From: Candidatus Binatia bacterium
GTDB taxonomy: Bacteria > Desulfobacterota > Binatia > HRBIN30 > BPIQ01
DNA length: 64,000 nt
Direction: 5' to 3'
NCBI GenBank assembly: GCA_026004195.1
Contig: BPIQ01000003.1
Coordinates: forward strand, 434,001 to 498,000
The notes below the pieces were generated by a model that made no database searches, was not told the origin of the DNA, and worked only from the letters and a program-made list of their open reading frames with translations. Positions 54,968 through 63,874 of the stretch are shown piece by piece. The position numbers were made by a program, and so were the translations under genes. Within the stretch, counting starts at the first letter, position 1, and every line of letters begins with the position of its first letter.

Positions 54968-56035
54968 ATGAGTGAAATCGCAACCAACGAGGAAAGCCGC
55001 GTCCGGGGACTCGTCGACGTCGAGAAACTCGCGCGCTGGATGGACGAGCGGAAGCTCCCGGGCGCCGGAGAACCTCTGGAGGTCCGCTTCATCAGCGGAG
55101 GGGCCTCGAACGAGATCTTCGAGCTCAAGAGGGGTCCGCACCGGATGGTGCTCCGGCGTCCGCCGCGGAAGGTTCCGGAGGGACGCAACGAGTCGATGCT
55201 CAGGGAGTACCGCGTCCTCTACGCGCTCAACGACACGGACGTTCCCCACGCGCGGGCCCTGGCCGCTTGCGAGGACACGGACGTGCTCGGCGCCTGCTTC
55301 TACATCATGGAGTACGTCGACGGCTGGACGCCGATGGGCCCGCTTCCGCCTCCCTTCGACCGCGACCTCGAGGCGAAGCGGGGCCTGGGTTGGGAGCTCG
55401 TCGACGCGCTCGCCAAGCTCGCCCGTGTCGACTGGAAGAAGGTCGGGCTCGAGGGCTTCGGCAAGCCCGAAGGATTTCTCGAGCGGCAGGTGGACCGGTG
55501 GCTTTCCCACCTCTCGCGCGTCAAGTTCCGCGAAATCCCGGGGCTCGACGAGGCGGCCGAGTGGCTTCGCCGGCACACGCCCAGGCATTACCCCGTGGGA
55601 ATCATCCACGGCGACTACCAGTTCGCCAACGTGATGTTCCACCACGGGGCGCCCGCGCGGATGGCCGCCATCGTCGACTGGGAAATGTCCACGATCGGCG
55701 CCCCGCTCCTCGATCTGGGTTGGGTTCTCATGGGATGGGTCAACCCGGGGGAAGAAAACGCGATGAAGGGCTACTTCGACTACACGGGCATGCCGACGCG
55801 CGAGGAGCTCATGCAGCGCTACGCCGAGAAGAGCGGCCTTTCCGTGGACAACATCGACTACTACGTCGTGCTCGCCCGCTTCAAGATCGCCTGCGTCCTC
55901 GAAGCCGGCTACGCGCGCTACGTGCAGGGCGGGGCCGACAACCCGAAGATGGCGGCCTTCGGAGACGTGGTCCTCCAGATGGCGCGGCGGGCAGCCGAGC
56001 TCGCCCGCTCCTCGAAGCTTCCGCCGACGAGCTGA
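54968..56035 (+). CDS. APH/ChoK-fold phosphotransferase, ACAD10-like family
   Basis: 355 residues from ATG 54968. Kinase-like fold: FISGGASNEIFELKRGPHRM (nucleotide loop), MVLRRPPR (Lys/Arg strand), YIMEYVDGWTPMG (hinge), IIHGDYQFANVMFH (catalytic loop, Asp about 220), AAIVDWEMSTIGAPLLDLGW (metal-binding Asp). This branch, fused to acyl-CoA dehydrogenase in ACAD10, phosphorylates hydroxylated acyl-CoA chains before dehydration. Here it is near thiolase and DUF35 genes, consistent with lipid or steroid catabolism. Next gene is 14 bp downstream, so an operon is likely. Confidence 0.85.
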   Translation: MSEIATNEESRVRGLVDVEKLARWMDERKLPGAGEPLEVRFISGGASNEIFELKRGPHRMVLRRPPRKVPEGRNESMLREYRVLYALNDTDVPHARALAACEDTDVLGACFYIMEYVDGWTPMGPLPPPFDRDLEAKRGLGWELVDALAKLARVDWKKVGLEGFGKPEGFLERQVDRWLSHLSRVKFREIPGLDEAAEWLRRHTPRHYPVGIIHGDYQFANVMFHHGAPARMAAIVDWEMSTIGAPLLDLGWVLMGWVNPGEENAMKGYFDYTGMPTREELMQRYAEKSGLSVDNIDYYVVLARFKIACVLEAGYARYVQGGADNPKMAAFGDVVLQMARRAAELARSSKLPPTS

Positions 56036-56049
56036 GGGGCGACCCTGCC

Positions 56050-56808
56050 ATGGGCGAGCGCCGGCCGTCGCCCCCCGCGGAGGCGCGCGTGGCCGGCCTT
56101 CGCGCCCTCGTGCGAGTGTATCGGAGGCTGCGGGCGCGCTGGCGGGCGCGCGGGCGGTGCGACTACCTGCGGGGCGTGTTCGTGGAACGTATCCCGCCCC
56201 GCTCGGTCCGCACGGTCTTCGAGCTCGGATGCAAGGACGGGGCCGACACGGTTCGGCTTCGCGACGTGTTCGACGCGGAAGTGCACGCTTTCGAGTGCGA
56301 CCCGCGGATGCTTCCGAAGGCGAGACGGCGGCTCGGGGGCGAGCCGAAAATCCGGCTGGTCGAGAAGGCCGTCTGGGACCGGGACGGGGTCGTCCCCTTC
56401 TACGTCGTCGAACGCGCCTTCGAAGAGGGTCGGGAGGTGGAAAATCCCGGAGCTTCCTCCTGCTTTCGGGCGCGGCACGATTACCGCGTCCGATACGAAC
56501 AGACGGAAATCGCGGTCGAGGCCATCCGGCTGGAGCGCTACTGCGCCGAGGCGGGCGTGGACTCGGTCGACCTCCTGTGCATGGACATCCAGGGGGCCGA
56601 GCTTCACGCGCTCCGGGGTCTCGGGGACCGCATCGAGGCCGTGCGCTTCGTCGTCACCGAGATCGAGCGCCGGCCGATCTACGAGGGGCAGAGCCTTTTC
56701 CCCGAGGTCGACGCCTACCTGCGCTCCCGCGGCTTCCGCCGCCTGGTCGAGGTGCCTCGCGACCCCTGGTTCAGCGACTTCCTCTACGCGGCGGGGGACG
56801 TGGCGTGA
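56050..56808 (+). CDS. FkbM-family SAM-dependent methyltransferase
   Basis: 252 residues from ATG 56050. Methyltransferase motif I is TVFELGCKDGADTVRLRDVF (about 55-74), then EVHAFECDPRMLPKARRRLG (motif II), RLVEKAVWDRDGVVPFYVV, IRLERYCAEAGVDSVDLLCM, and DIQGAELHALRGLGDRIEAV. The DIQGAE and later VVTEIERRPIYEGQSLFPEV match the FkbM domain, which acts on sugar or polyketide hydroxyls. The N-terminus is Arg-rich. Downstream of the kinase gene and upstream of the thiolase on the same strand. Substrate unknown. Confidence 0.85.
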   Translation: MGERRPSPPAEARVAGLRALVRVYRRLRARWRARGRCDYLRGVFVERIPPRSVRTVFELGCKDGADTVRLRDVFDAEVHAFECDPRMLPKARRRLGGEPKIRLVEKAVWDRDGVVPFYVVERAFEEGREVENPGASSCFRARHDYRVRYEQTEIAVEAIRLERYCAEAGVDSVDLLCMDIQGAELHALRGLGDRIEAVRFVVTEIERRPIYEGQSLFPEVDAYLRSRGFRRLVEVPRDPWFSDFLYAAGDVA

Positions 56809-56839
56809 CGGGCGTTTTTCGTGTTAGGGAATTCCGTCC

Positions 56840-57991
56840 ATGACGATCAAGGATCGCACCGCCATCGCCGGCATCGGGCAGACTCGTTTCGGCAAGGGCC
56901 TCGAGGACACGGAGCTTTCGCTCGCCTGCCAGGCGATTTCGGCCGCGATCGACGACGCGGGCCTCAGGCCTTCGGACGTCGACGGTCTCGTCATGTTCTC
57001 GATGGAGAACGGCCGCGAGGTGGAAATCGCGCGGAACGTGGGTCTCGGCGACGTCACGTATTTCGGCGAGATCGGCTACGGGGGCGGCGCGGGCTGCGCC
57101 ACCGTGGGTCATGCGGCCATGGCGGTCGCGACCGGCCAGTGCCAGGTGGCGGTGGCCTGGCGTGCCCGCAAAAGAGCGGCGAAGACGAGCCGCCCGTGGG
57201 CGCAGGTCGGCCAGCGGCTTTCGGGGTTCACGCAGTGGAGCCGCCCCTTCGGCCTTTTGCGTCCCGTCGACGAGATCGCGATGCTGGCGCGGCGCTACAT
57301 GCACGAGTTCGGCGCGACGCGCGAGCATCTCTGCAACGTGGCGCTGGCGTTCCGCAAGCACGCGAACCGGAACCCCAACGCGATCATGTACGGCCGCGAG
57401 CTCACCCGCGAGCAGTACATGACCTCGCGGTGGATCTCCGAGCCGCTCTGCCTCTACGACAACTGTCTCGAGACGGACGGCGCGCTGGCCGTCGTCGTCG
57501 TCTCGGCCGAGCGGGCGCGGGACCTCCGGCATCCGCCCGTCTACGTCCACTCCTTCGCGCAGAGCATCCCTCGGCAGCACCAGGTCATGACGAACTACTT
57601 CTGCGACGACCCGTTGCTCGGCCCTTCGTACGTGTGCTCTCGACTCCTCTGGAAGAACAGCGACTTCGGGCCCCGGGACGTGCGCGTGGCCCAGCTCTAC
57701 GACGCCTTCAGCCCTCTCATTCTCCTTTCGCTCGAGGGCTACGGCTTCTGCGGGCGCGGGGAAGGCGCGGCCTTCACGGAAAACGGGAACCTGGAGTGGC
57801 CGGACGGCCGCCTTCCCACGAACACCTCGGGCGGCGGGATGTCGGAGGCGTACGTGCACGGTTTCAACCTGATCCTCGAGGGCGTACGCCAGATGCGCGG
57901 CACGTCGACGTGTCAGGTGGAGGGAGCCGAGTGCTGCCTGGTGACGAGCGGCGAGGGCGTCCCGACGAGCGCCCTGCTCCTTCGGAGGTGA
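56840..57991 (+). CDS. Thiolase-like acyl-CoA enzyme (lipid-transfer-protein group)
   Basis: 383 residues from ATG 56840. Starts TAIAGIGQTRFGKGLEDTEL, with AISAAIDDAGLRPSDVDGLV and YGGGAGCATVGHAAMAVATG, where the usual active-site Cys position lies. The C-terminal half has VAQLYDAFSPLILLSLEGYG and the paired GGGMSEAYVHG loop. It belongs to the SCP2/lipid-transfer thiolase group, which works with a DUF35 zinc-ribbon partner, encoded 5 bp downstream. Such pairs act as retro-aldolases or thiolases on steroid or other acyl-CoA side chains. Catalytic details cannot be confirmed from sequence. Confidence 0.85.
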   Translation: MTIKDRTAIAGIGQTRFGKGLEDTELSLACQAISAAIDDAGLRPSDVDGLVMFSMENGREVEIARNVGLGDVTYFGEIGYGGGAGCATVGHAAMAVATGQCQVAVAWRARKRAAKTSRPWAQVGQRLSGFTQWSRPFGLLRPVDEIAMLARRYMHEFGATREHLCNVALAFRKHANRNPNAIMYGRELTREQYMTSRWISEPLCLYDNCLETDGALAVVVVSAERARDLRHPPVYVHSFAQSIPRQHQVMTNYFCDDPLLGPSYVCSRLLWKNSDFGPRDVRVAQLYDAFSPLILLSLEGYGFCGRGEGAAFTENGNLEWPDGRLPTNTSGGGMSEAYVHGFNLILEGVRQMRGTSTCQVEGAECCLVTSGEGVPTSALLLRR

Positions 57992-57996
57992 AGTCG

Positions 57997-58440
57997 ATGG
58001 AAACGGGCTTTCTCCTTCCGGACCTCGAAGACCCGGACTCCCGGCCTTTCTGGGAAGGCTGCGCCCGGGGCGAGCTGCTGGTGCAGGTGTGCGCGGACTG
58101 CGGCCAGCGCCGGATGCCGCCCCGCCCGATGTGCTACGTGTGCCGCTCCCTGCGTCAGCGGTGGGAGCGCGTTTCGGGCAGGGGTACCATCTGGTCCTTC
58201 GTCGTCGCGCATCCGCCTTTGCTTCCGGCCTACGAAAAGCTCGCCCCTTACAACGTGATCGTCGTCTCGCTCGTCGAAGACCCGAAGATTCGGCTCGTGG
58301 GCAACCTCGTCGCCTCGCCGGAAGGGCCGATCAACGAAGTCGATCCGTCGACCATCCGGATCGGCGAGCCCGTGCGCGTCGTCTTCCAGAAGGTCGACGA
58401 CGTGACGTTCCCGCGCTGGATGCGGGACGAGGCCCGCTAG
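57997..58440 (+). CDS. DUF35 OB-fold, zinc-ribbon protein
   Basis: 147 residues from ATG 57997. N-terminal helix DPDSRPFWEGCARGELLVQV, then a rubredoxin-like zinc ribbon (C-A-D-C ... MCYVC, about 31-48), then an OB fold (VSGRGTIWSFVVAHPPLLPA; YNVIVVSLVEDPKIRLVGNL; EPVRVVFQKVDDVTFPRW). DUF35 proteins bind the acyl-CoA and complete the active site of the thiolase partner encoded immediately upstream. The stop overlaps the convergent neighbour by 4 bp at a CTAG. Confidence 0.9.
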   Translation: METGFLLPDLEDPDSRPFWEGCARGELLVQVCADCGQRRMPPRPMCYVCRSLRQRWERVSGRGTIWSFVVAHPPLLPAYEKLAPYNVIVVSLVEDPKIRLVGNLVASPEGPINEVDPSTIRIGEPVRVVFQKVDDVTFPRWMRDEAR

Positions 58441-58856
58441 CTGGTCGTTTTCGAGAGACCCTTCTCTCGGGCGGCGGCGAGGATCTGCTCTTCGGGTTCC
58501 TTGCGGTCGAGGTAATCCCGCCACGAGGTCACGAGCCCCCGTTCGTCGACCTCGACGATCGTCGCTCCGTGGATCGTGACGCGGGCTCCGTCACCCGGAG
58601 CGCCCGGCATCGTGAACGTGCCCTCGCCCACCCACTCGAACACGGCCCAGTTCTCGCCGCCCCGGATGCGGAGGATCTTCTGCCGCCAGTCGGGAAAGAT
58701 TTTGCGCGTGTGCCTGGCAACGCCCCGGAGGTCCCGCGTCGAGGGCGTTTGCGGATCACCGAACGTCGCGCCGGGCGCGAAAAGCTCGAGCCACCCGCCC
58801 TTCTGGCCCATGTCGAGCGCCTTCTCCACCCGCCGGGCCCAGGATTCCCAGTCCAT
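58437..58856 (-). CDS. SnoaL/NTF2-like fold protein
   Basis: 139 residues from ATG 58856. Cone-like alpha+beta barrel pattern: an N-terminal helix (VEKALDMGQKGGWLELFAPG), ATFGDPQTPSTRDLRGVARH, strands NWAVFEWVGEGTFTMPG and ARVTIHGATIVEVDERGLVT, and SWRDYLDRKEPEEQIL. This matches SnoaL-like/limonene-epoxide-hydrolase-like proteins, which act as cyclases, isomerases or hydratases on small hydrophobic substrates. It converges with the DUF35 gene and lies 6 bp downstream of the arginyltransferase-like gene, so it is probably co-transcribed with the latter. Confidence 0.75.
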   Translation of the reverse strand: MDWESWARRVEKALDMGQKGGWLELFAPGATFGDPQTPSTRDLRGVARHTRKIFPDWRQKILRIRGGENWAVFEWVGEGTFTMPGAPGDGARVTIHGATIVEVDERGLVTSWRDYLDRKEPEEQILAAAREKGLSKTTS

Positions 58857-58862
58857 TTCGGT

Positions 58863-59642
58863 TCAGCTCCCGGGACGGCGCGGCGCTGCAGCCGGCCCCT
58901 CGTTCCCCCACTCTCTCCACTCCCCTTCCACCAGGCGTTCGTGCGGGAGGAAATTCGCCTTGTACCGCATGGGCGCGCAATCCCGGATGTAGTAGCCCAG
59001 GTAGAGGTAGCGGAGACCCCACTCGCGGCAGGTCTCGATCTGTTTCAAGATCGAGAAGGTCCCGGGGCTCAGGTGCGAGAAGTCCGGGTCGAAGTAGGTG
59101 TAGACGGCCGAAAGGGCGTCCGCGGAGCGGTCGACGATGCTGACGGCGACGAGCTTTTCCTGGTAACGGTAGTCGAACTCGAGCGTGTCCACGCAGGTGT
59201 CGACCAGAAACTCCTCGTAGGCGAGCGCGTCGACGCGCTCCCCGCTCACCAGAAGCCCGCGCTCGGATTTGTGCCGCGTGTAGAGACGGACCTTTTCTTC
59301 CGTCACGGTGGGGCGGGAAATTTCGGTCCGAAGGAGCCGATTTCCCCGACGCCAGATTCGCTTCTGCGTCCGGCTCGGGCGAAAGCGAGAAACGTCGATT
59401 CGAAGCGGGACGCAGGCCTGGCACGAAGGACAACTGGGCCGGTAGAGCATGAGACCTTGCCGGCGGTCCCCCTCCGCGAGCCGGCGCGCGAACTCGCTCC
59501 GGGTGAGCGGGCGGACCGGAAAGCGCATGGGGAGTCGCGCCACCCGTCCCGGAAGGTAGGGGCAACGGCTCGGGGCGTCGTAGACGACCCACTCCGGTGG
59601 TTCGACGCGTCGTCGGTTCCTGGGTTCGATCGAGCTGCGCAT
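58863..59642 (-). CDS. bpt: Bacterial arginyl/leucyl-tRNA-protein transferase
   Basis: 259 residues from ATG 59642. N-terminal ATE domain has CPYLPGRVARLPMRFPV (first Cys), then YRPSCPSCQACVPLRIDVSR, a cysteine cluster that in the eukaryotic/bacterial Bpt family binds an Fe-S or metal centre. The C-terminal GNAT-like half has YRYQEKLVAVSIVDRSADAL, SAVYTYFDPDFSHLSPGTFS and LKQIETCREWGLRYLYLGYY. It transfers Arg or Leu to N-terminal acidic residues for N-end-rule degradation. The upstream in-frame region to 59756 is ignored because the domain begins after 59642. Confidence 0.87.
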   Translation of the reverse strand: MRSSIEPRNRRRVEPPEWVVYDAPSRCPYLPGRVARLPMRFPVRPLTRSEFARRLAEGDRRQGLMLYRPSCPSCQACVPLRIDVSRFRPSRTQKRIWRRGNRLLRTEISRPTVTEEKVRLYTRHKSERGLLVSGERVDALAYEEFLVDTCVDTLEFDYRYQEKLVAVSIVDRSADALSAVYTYFDPDFSHLSPGTFSILKQIETCREWGLRYLYLGYYIRDCAPMRYKANFLPHERLVEGEWREWGNEGPAAAPRRPGS

Positions 59643-60033
59643 GGGCGGAAGGCCATTGAAGCAGAGCTCGGGCAGAAACGCCACGCAGGACGCGACGGCG
59701 GACCGAAAGCTCGCACGGTGCGTCGGAGGGCGGGTTCTACGACCGCTACCTGGCATCCGATGAAAGTCCGCGTATGTCCGGGGAGAGTCCGGCGCGTCGT
59801 GTCGCGTGACCGCTCCGTCGCGGCAGGCGAAGCGGCCGAGCCGAGGATCCGACTCGCTCGCCCCCCGACAGGCTCGTGCGCGTAGCCTCCCACGTCACGC
59901 AAGGGCCCCCTCGGCTCGCGACGACCGTCCCGGGGTCGGACGCGAGGAACATCGGCGTTCGTGGCGCTCGGGTCCACCGCGGCTGTGTGCGGCCTTCGCG
60001 AGTGTTTTCTCCGTTGCATCGAACGGCAGCTCG

Positions 60034-60246
60034 ATGCTAGGCATGGCCGCTCCGTATGCGGGAAAGCGCGCGATGTGGTGGGTAATCGGAGCCCTCTTCC
60101 TGCTTGCCGCCGTCTTCGGGCTTCTCTGTCTGGTTCACCGGGCGCTCGGTCGCTCGTATTCCGCGGACACGAGCCTCGCGCTCTCCGTGCTGTTCGCCTT
60201 CTGGGGAGCCGTGCTTTCGCTCTTGACCTGGCTCTTCGGAGGTTAG
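60034..60246 (+). CDS. Small two-helix membrane protein
   Basis: About 70 residues from ATG 60034, or 67 from 60043. Two membrane helices (MWWVIGALFLLAAVFGLLCL and LALSVLFAFWGAVLSLLTWL) are joined by a short polar loop (HRALGRSYSADTS). No recognised family. It stands alone between the arginyltransferase-like gene and the rhamnosidase. Coding is supported by the clean hydrophobic pattern only. Confidence 0.5.
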   Translation: MLGMAAPYAGKRAMWWVIGALFLLAAVFGLLCLVHRALGRSYSADTSLALSVLFAFWGAVLSLLTWLFGG

Positions 60247-60635
60247 CTTTGGGGGCCTTGCCCCCCCGGCCCTGGCCTCGTCAAAACGTCGAAACGCGGT
60301 TCGGCGAAGGTCCGCCTCTCGCGTCGTTCGTCGCGGGAAGTTCCTTCGGTCTTTGCAACGGGGGCCCAAAGGGAAAACTCTCGGCAGCGTGGAGACGGAC
60401 CGACGAAACGTGCGCCTGTTTTCCGGGTGTGTCTCGGCCGCGCTCGGCCCATGCAGGAAACCGACGACGCCTGCGCTCTCCCTGGCTCGTGTCGCGCCTC
60501 CGGCGTGCGAGTGGAAAGACCCAGTAGCAGGGCCTAGCGAGCGAAACCGCACCTGGCCTGTCCCCTCGCGAGTTTTCGGAGGTTCGGGTTCGCGGTCCGC
60601 CCGTGGCCGGGGTGCGCTCCGCGATCACGGGGATC
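60247..60635. other. Unassigned intergenic stretch
   Basis: 389 bases between the small membrane protein and the 3' end of the rhamnosidase gene. No repeat-family hairpin, RNA fold or conserved frame seen. Confidence 0.5.
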
Positions 60636-63224
60636 CTAGGTTCGACGCCTCCGTGAATGCGTGCCGCGTCTTCGGTCCCGGCTCGGCAACTTCTCTACGC
60701 CGGGGCCTCGGCCGAGAGAGACCTCGTGCGTCCCCACGCCGAAACGGTGGCGCGTTCCGTCCTCGAGGACCAGGTCGAAGGGAACGGGGCTCTCCACGCG
60801 GACTTTCTCCCGGCTCGCTTCGACGAAGAGGAGGCCGAGAGGCGTCGGGACGGCGCCGCGCGCCCACTCGAGAAATCCGAGCCTCGGGGCGACGCGGGCG
60901 AGCGCGAAGCCCGGTTCGGCGGGTGTGACGCCGAGAGTGTAGCAGAGGAGGTCACGGGTGGGCGTCGAGGACCAGCCGTGGCAGGTGGTTCCGGCGTACC
61001 AGGTCTCGGAGAACGTGGGTGCCCGCTCGAGGAGCCTTTCCCAGTCGAGGCAGAGACGCGCGATGGCCTCGGGGGCTCCGAGCCTGGCCACGGCGTCGTG
61101 GACCACGTACCGGAAGAACGGCTGGGCAGCGACGATTTTCGTCTCGACGTCCCACCACGGCTCCTCGGGGCCGAAAAAGAGGTACGCGCCGCCGATGCCC
61201 CCTTCCGGGGCTCGGGCTTCCGTGGGCCGGCCTCGAGGGGCGGACCACGCCGCTTCGACGTGAAGGGAGGAGTCCACGAGCAGCTCGAGCAGCCGCTCGG
61301 AGCGCTCGGGAGGAGCGAGCCCTGCCACGACGGCTGCGGCTTGCGCGTGCTGGCTCGAGGCAAGGGAGCGCCGGCCCTTGCGAATCGTGTCCGCGTAGCG
61401 CCCTCGCTCCGGGTCCCAGAAGGCTTCGAACGCCTCGCGCAGCTCTTCGCGGAGTCGCTGCGCCCAGAAGGCTCGCCCCCCGTCGCCGAGCCACGCCGCC
61501 ATTTCCTCGAACTCCCCGAGCGCCCGCGCCCAGAGCGCGTTGAGGACGGAGGAACGGCCGCCCACGCCGACGGCTGCCCAGTCGACCAGGACCCATCCGG
61601 GCACGTCCGCGAGAAGGCCGTCTTCCGCGCGGTAGTCGAGAAACCACCGGAGGACGTTCTCGGCGACCGGGAGCATGCGGGCGACGAATTCCCGGTCGCC
61701 CGTGTAACGGTAGAGGTTGTGGAGCGCGTGGATCCAGTGGAGGGCCCAGTCGGGCACGTAGCTCGCGTCCTCGCGCGCGAGGTCGCAGGCCGCCGCCATG
61801 GGCAGCATGCCGTCGGGCCTCGGCCGGGCGGCGAGCTCGACACACCACCGCGCAAGCCGCCAGTCGGCGTTCGAGACGAGGTCGACCATCTGATGGACGA
61901 CGGCATCCCCCGTCCACGCCCTCTGCTCCCGCGTCGGGCAGTCGACGTAAGCGTCGAGAGAGCAGAGGTCGACGGTGCGCCGCCCCGCCTTCCAGATGCG
62001 CTCGAGTCTCTCGTCCGAGCACTCGAAAAAGGGGCCCCTCGCGCGCGGATGGAGCCGCTCTTCGACGCTCACCCCGATGCGGACGGTCCCGCTCGAGCGC
62101 ACCGAGAGGACGACGTGACGGAGCCCCACGGGATCGAACGTTTCCACCCGGCTCCGTCCGGGTGGAGCTACGTAGCGGACTCCCGCGCGATGTTCCTCCC
62201 CGAGCCGGCGCGGCGGGGCTGCTTTTCCGAAGGCCGGGTCGAACTCGCTCCCCAGCACGTCGACGACGGCACCCCCGGCGGCGTCGACTTCGAGCGCCAG
62301 GGTGCCGCAGACGACCTCCCCGAAGTCGAAATGGAGGAGCTCCGACCTGCCCTCGCGGCAGCGTAGCTCGAGTGGCCCTTCCGGGCTCTCGCGCCTTCGC
62401 CGCACCACTCGGGCGCGCCCGAGCTCGTGCTCGACCTCCACGACGGGGTCCTGCGCTTCGGTCGCGCTCTCCCGCTCGCACGTCGCCTCCGCGCGGAGAC
62501 GAGCCTTTTTTTCCACGCAGCCGAGCAGGGCCACGGGTCTCGGCAAAAGAGAGCCGTAGGGCGTGGACGGCGGCTCCGGCTCGCCCTGGTAGCCGAGAGA
62601 GTACGTCTCGAGTTCCACGGCGTCGGACCATTCCGCGTCGTCGAAGCCGGGCGCCTGCCAGCCTTCGGGGACCGTACGGCCGTCCACGCACTCGGACCCC
62701 CTGGCTCCGATTCCCGAGGGCTCGAGACACACCCAACCGTCGAAGGCCCGTGCCTTCCACGAGTGGTCCGAAAGGATCCACCGGCCCGGCCCGATTTTCG
62801 CCTCGAACACGAATGCGCCTGCGCCGAGTTGCCCCGACGGCACCGCCGGCATCCACCAGGCGTTCGCCTCCCCGTAGAACCGGACGAGGACGGCAAGGAC
62901 GTTCTCTCCTTCGACGAGGTAGGGAGCGAGATCCACGACGTCGTAGTGAAGCCGGGTCGGGTGGTCGCGGACGGGACCACGGGCCGCCTCCCGGCCGTTC
63001 ACCCAGAGGATGTAGCGCGAGTCGGCGGTGAGACGCGCCCACGCGTGGACGGGGCGCGCGTCGACCCGGAAGCGCTTTCGCAGCGCGCCCGTGCGGGGGG
63101 TTCGGACCTCCGCTTCGAGCACGGGAATGGGAAAAGCCCGCACGAGACGAAGCCGCGGCCCCTCGAACCAGATCCACCGGGCTTGCCATCGGCCTCGCGG
63201 AAACGTCTCCGTCGACCGTGCCAT
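60636..63224 (-). CDS. Alpha-L-rhamnosidase-like glycoside hydrolase, family 78
   Basis: 862 residues from ATG 63224. Accessory beta-sandwich N-terminus (ARLTADSRYILWVNGREAAR; VVDLAPYLVEGENVLAVLVR), a second beta domain (HFDFGEVVCGTLALEVD), then the (alpha/alpha)6 catalytic barrel. The GH78 signature is DAYVDCPTREQRAWTGDAVV (about 430-450), followed by VSNADWRLARWCVELAARPR, DWALHWIHALHNLYRYTGDR, and late FSETWYAGTTCHGWSSTPTR. It would remove terminal rhamnose or related sugars from glycosides. No signal peptide is seen at this start, so cytoplasmic. A longer upstream frame is not used. Confidence 0.85.
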   Translation of the reverse strand: MARSTETFPRGRWQARWIWFEGPRLRLVRAFPIPVLEAEVRTPRTGALRKRFRVDARPVHAWARLTADSRYILWVNGREAARGPVRDHPTRLHYDVVDLAPYLVEGENVLAVLVRFYGEANAWWMPAVPSGQLGAGAFVFEAKIGPGRWILSDHSWKARAFDGWVCLEPSGIGARGSECVDGRTVPEGWQAPGFDDAEWSDAVELETYSLGYQGEPEPPSTPYGSLLPRPVALLGCVEKKARLRAEATCERESATEAQDPVVEVEHELGRARVVRRRRESPEGPLELRCREGRSELLHFDFGEVVCGTLALEVDAAGGAVVDVLGSEFDPAFGKAAPPRRLGEEHRAGVRYVAPPGRSRVETFDPVGLRHVVLSVRSSGTVRIGVSVEERLHPRARGPFFECSDERLERIWKAGRRTVDLCSLDAYVDCPTREQRAWTGDAVVHQMVDLVSNADWRLARWCVELAARPRPDGMLPMAAACDLAREDASYVPDWALHWIHALHNLYRYTGDREFVARMLPVAENVLRWFLDYRAEDGLLADVPGWVLVDWAAVGVGGRSSVLNALWARALGEFEEMAAWLGDGGRAFWAQRLREELREAFEAFWDPERGRYADTIRKGRRSLASSQHAQAAAVVAGLAPPERSERLLELLVDSSLHVEAAWSAPRGRPTEARAPEGGIGGAYLFFGPEEPWWDVETKIVAAQPFFRYVVHDAVARLGAPEAIARLCLDWERLLERAPTFSETWYAGTTCHGWSSTPTRDLLCYTLGVTPAEPGFALARVAPRLGFLEWARGAVPTPLGLLFVEASREKVRVESPVPFDLVLEDGTRHRFGVGTHEVSLGRGPGVEKLPSRDRRRGTHSRRRRT

Positions 63225-63435
63225 CTCGTGCCTCCCGCTTCCGGCTCTGCTTTCCGGGCCCGCCGATCTCTGCCTCGACGAGCGGGTCACCGGGCCCGCC
63301 GAATTGCCCGCTTTCGCAAGCGGGCCGCCGCCTTCGAAAACCCGAGGGGCGGCCCGGTCGCTCAGCCTTCGTTCTCTAGTTTTGTCGTCGGTCTTCTCGG
63401 TACGTCGGCTCTCCCCTGATGCGTCCAGGCCTTTT

Positions 63436-63861
63436 TTATCGCGCCATGAACGAGTTCGGAACCCCCAGGACGGCCGCCTCTGCCAGGACCTCGAAGCCGA
63501 ATCTCGCGCAGAAGCGGACGTTCTCGGGTTTCTCGGTTCGAGATAGCCACGCGCTCCGCTTTCGTCGAGTCGCCGGCACCAGGGCTCCATCATCCGCCCC
63601 CCGAGACCTCGGCCCTGGAGCCCCGCGTCGACCGCGGCGGGTCCCAGGTGCCAGTGAGAACAGACCGGGTCGCGAGAGCGGCCTCGCCGGCATGCCCGGG
63701 AGCAGAAGGGAGAAAAATCGGCTCAGCTTTCTTTCTCGCGCGGCAGGGTTCCGGCCGAGAACGGCGACGTGAAGCGGATTGTTTCGCATCCCGCGCGCGA
63801 GCACGGCCGAAGCCTCCGCGAGCTCCCGAGGCTCGGCCTCGGGAATCTCGATGGCCGCCAA
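63436..63861 (-). pseudogene. GNAT N-acetyltransferase, two compensating frameshifts
   Basis: TTG 63861 follows GAGGGAGGG. First frame: AEASAVLARGMRNNPLHVAV and SRFFSLLLPGMPARPL. Around 63665 the sense moves to another frame with VCSHWHLGPAAVDAGLQGRG and LGGRMMEPWCRRLDESGARG, which contains the acetyl-CoA pyrophosphate loop Q-G-x-G-x-G-x-x. Near 63550 it returns to the first frame for EKPENVRFCARFGFEVLAEA and VPNSFMAR. The total of 426 nt is a multiple of three, so the shifts cancel. About 100 bases between the first part and the AcCoA loop are shorter than usual, so some sequence may be missing. Confidence 0.65.
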
Positions 63862-63874
63862 CCGATGCCCTCCC

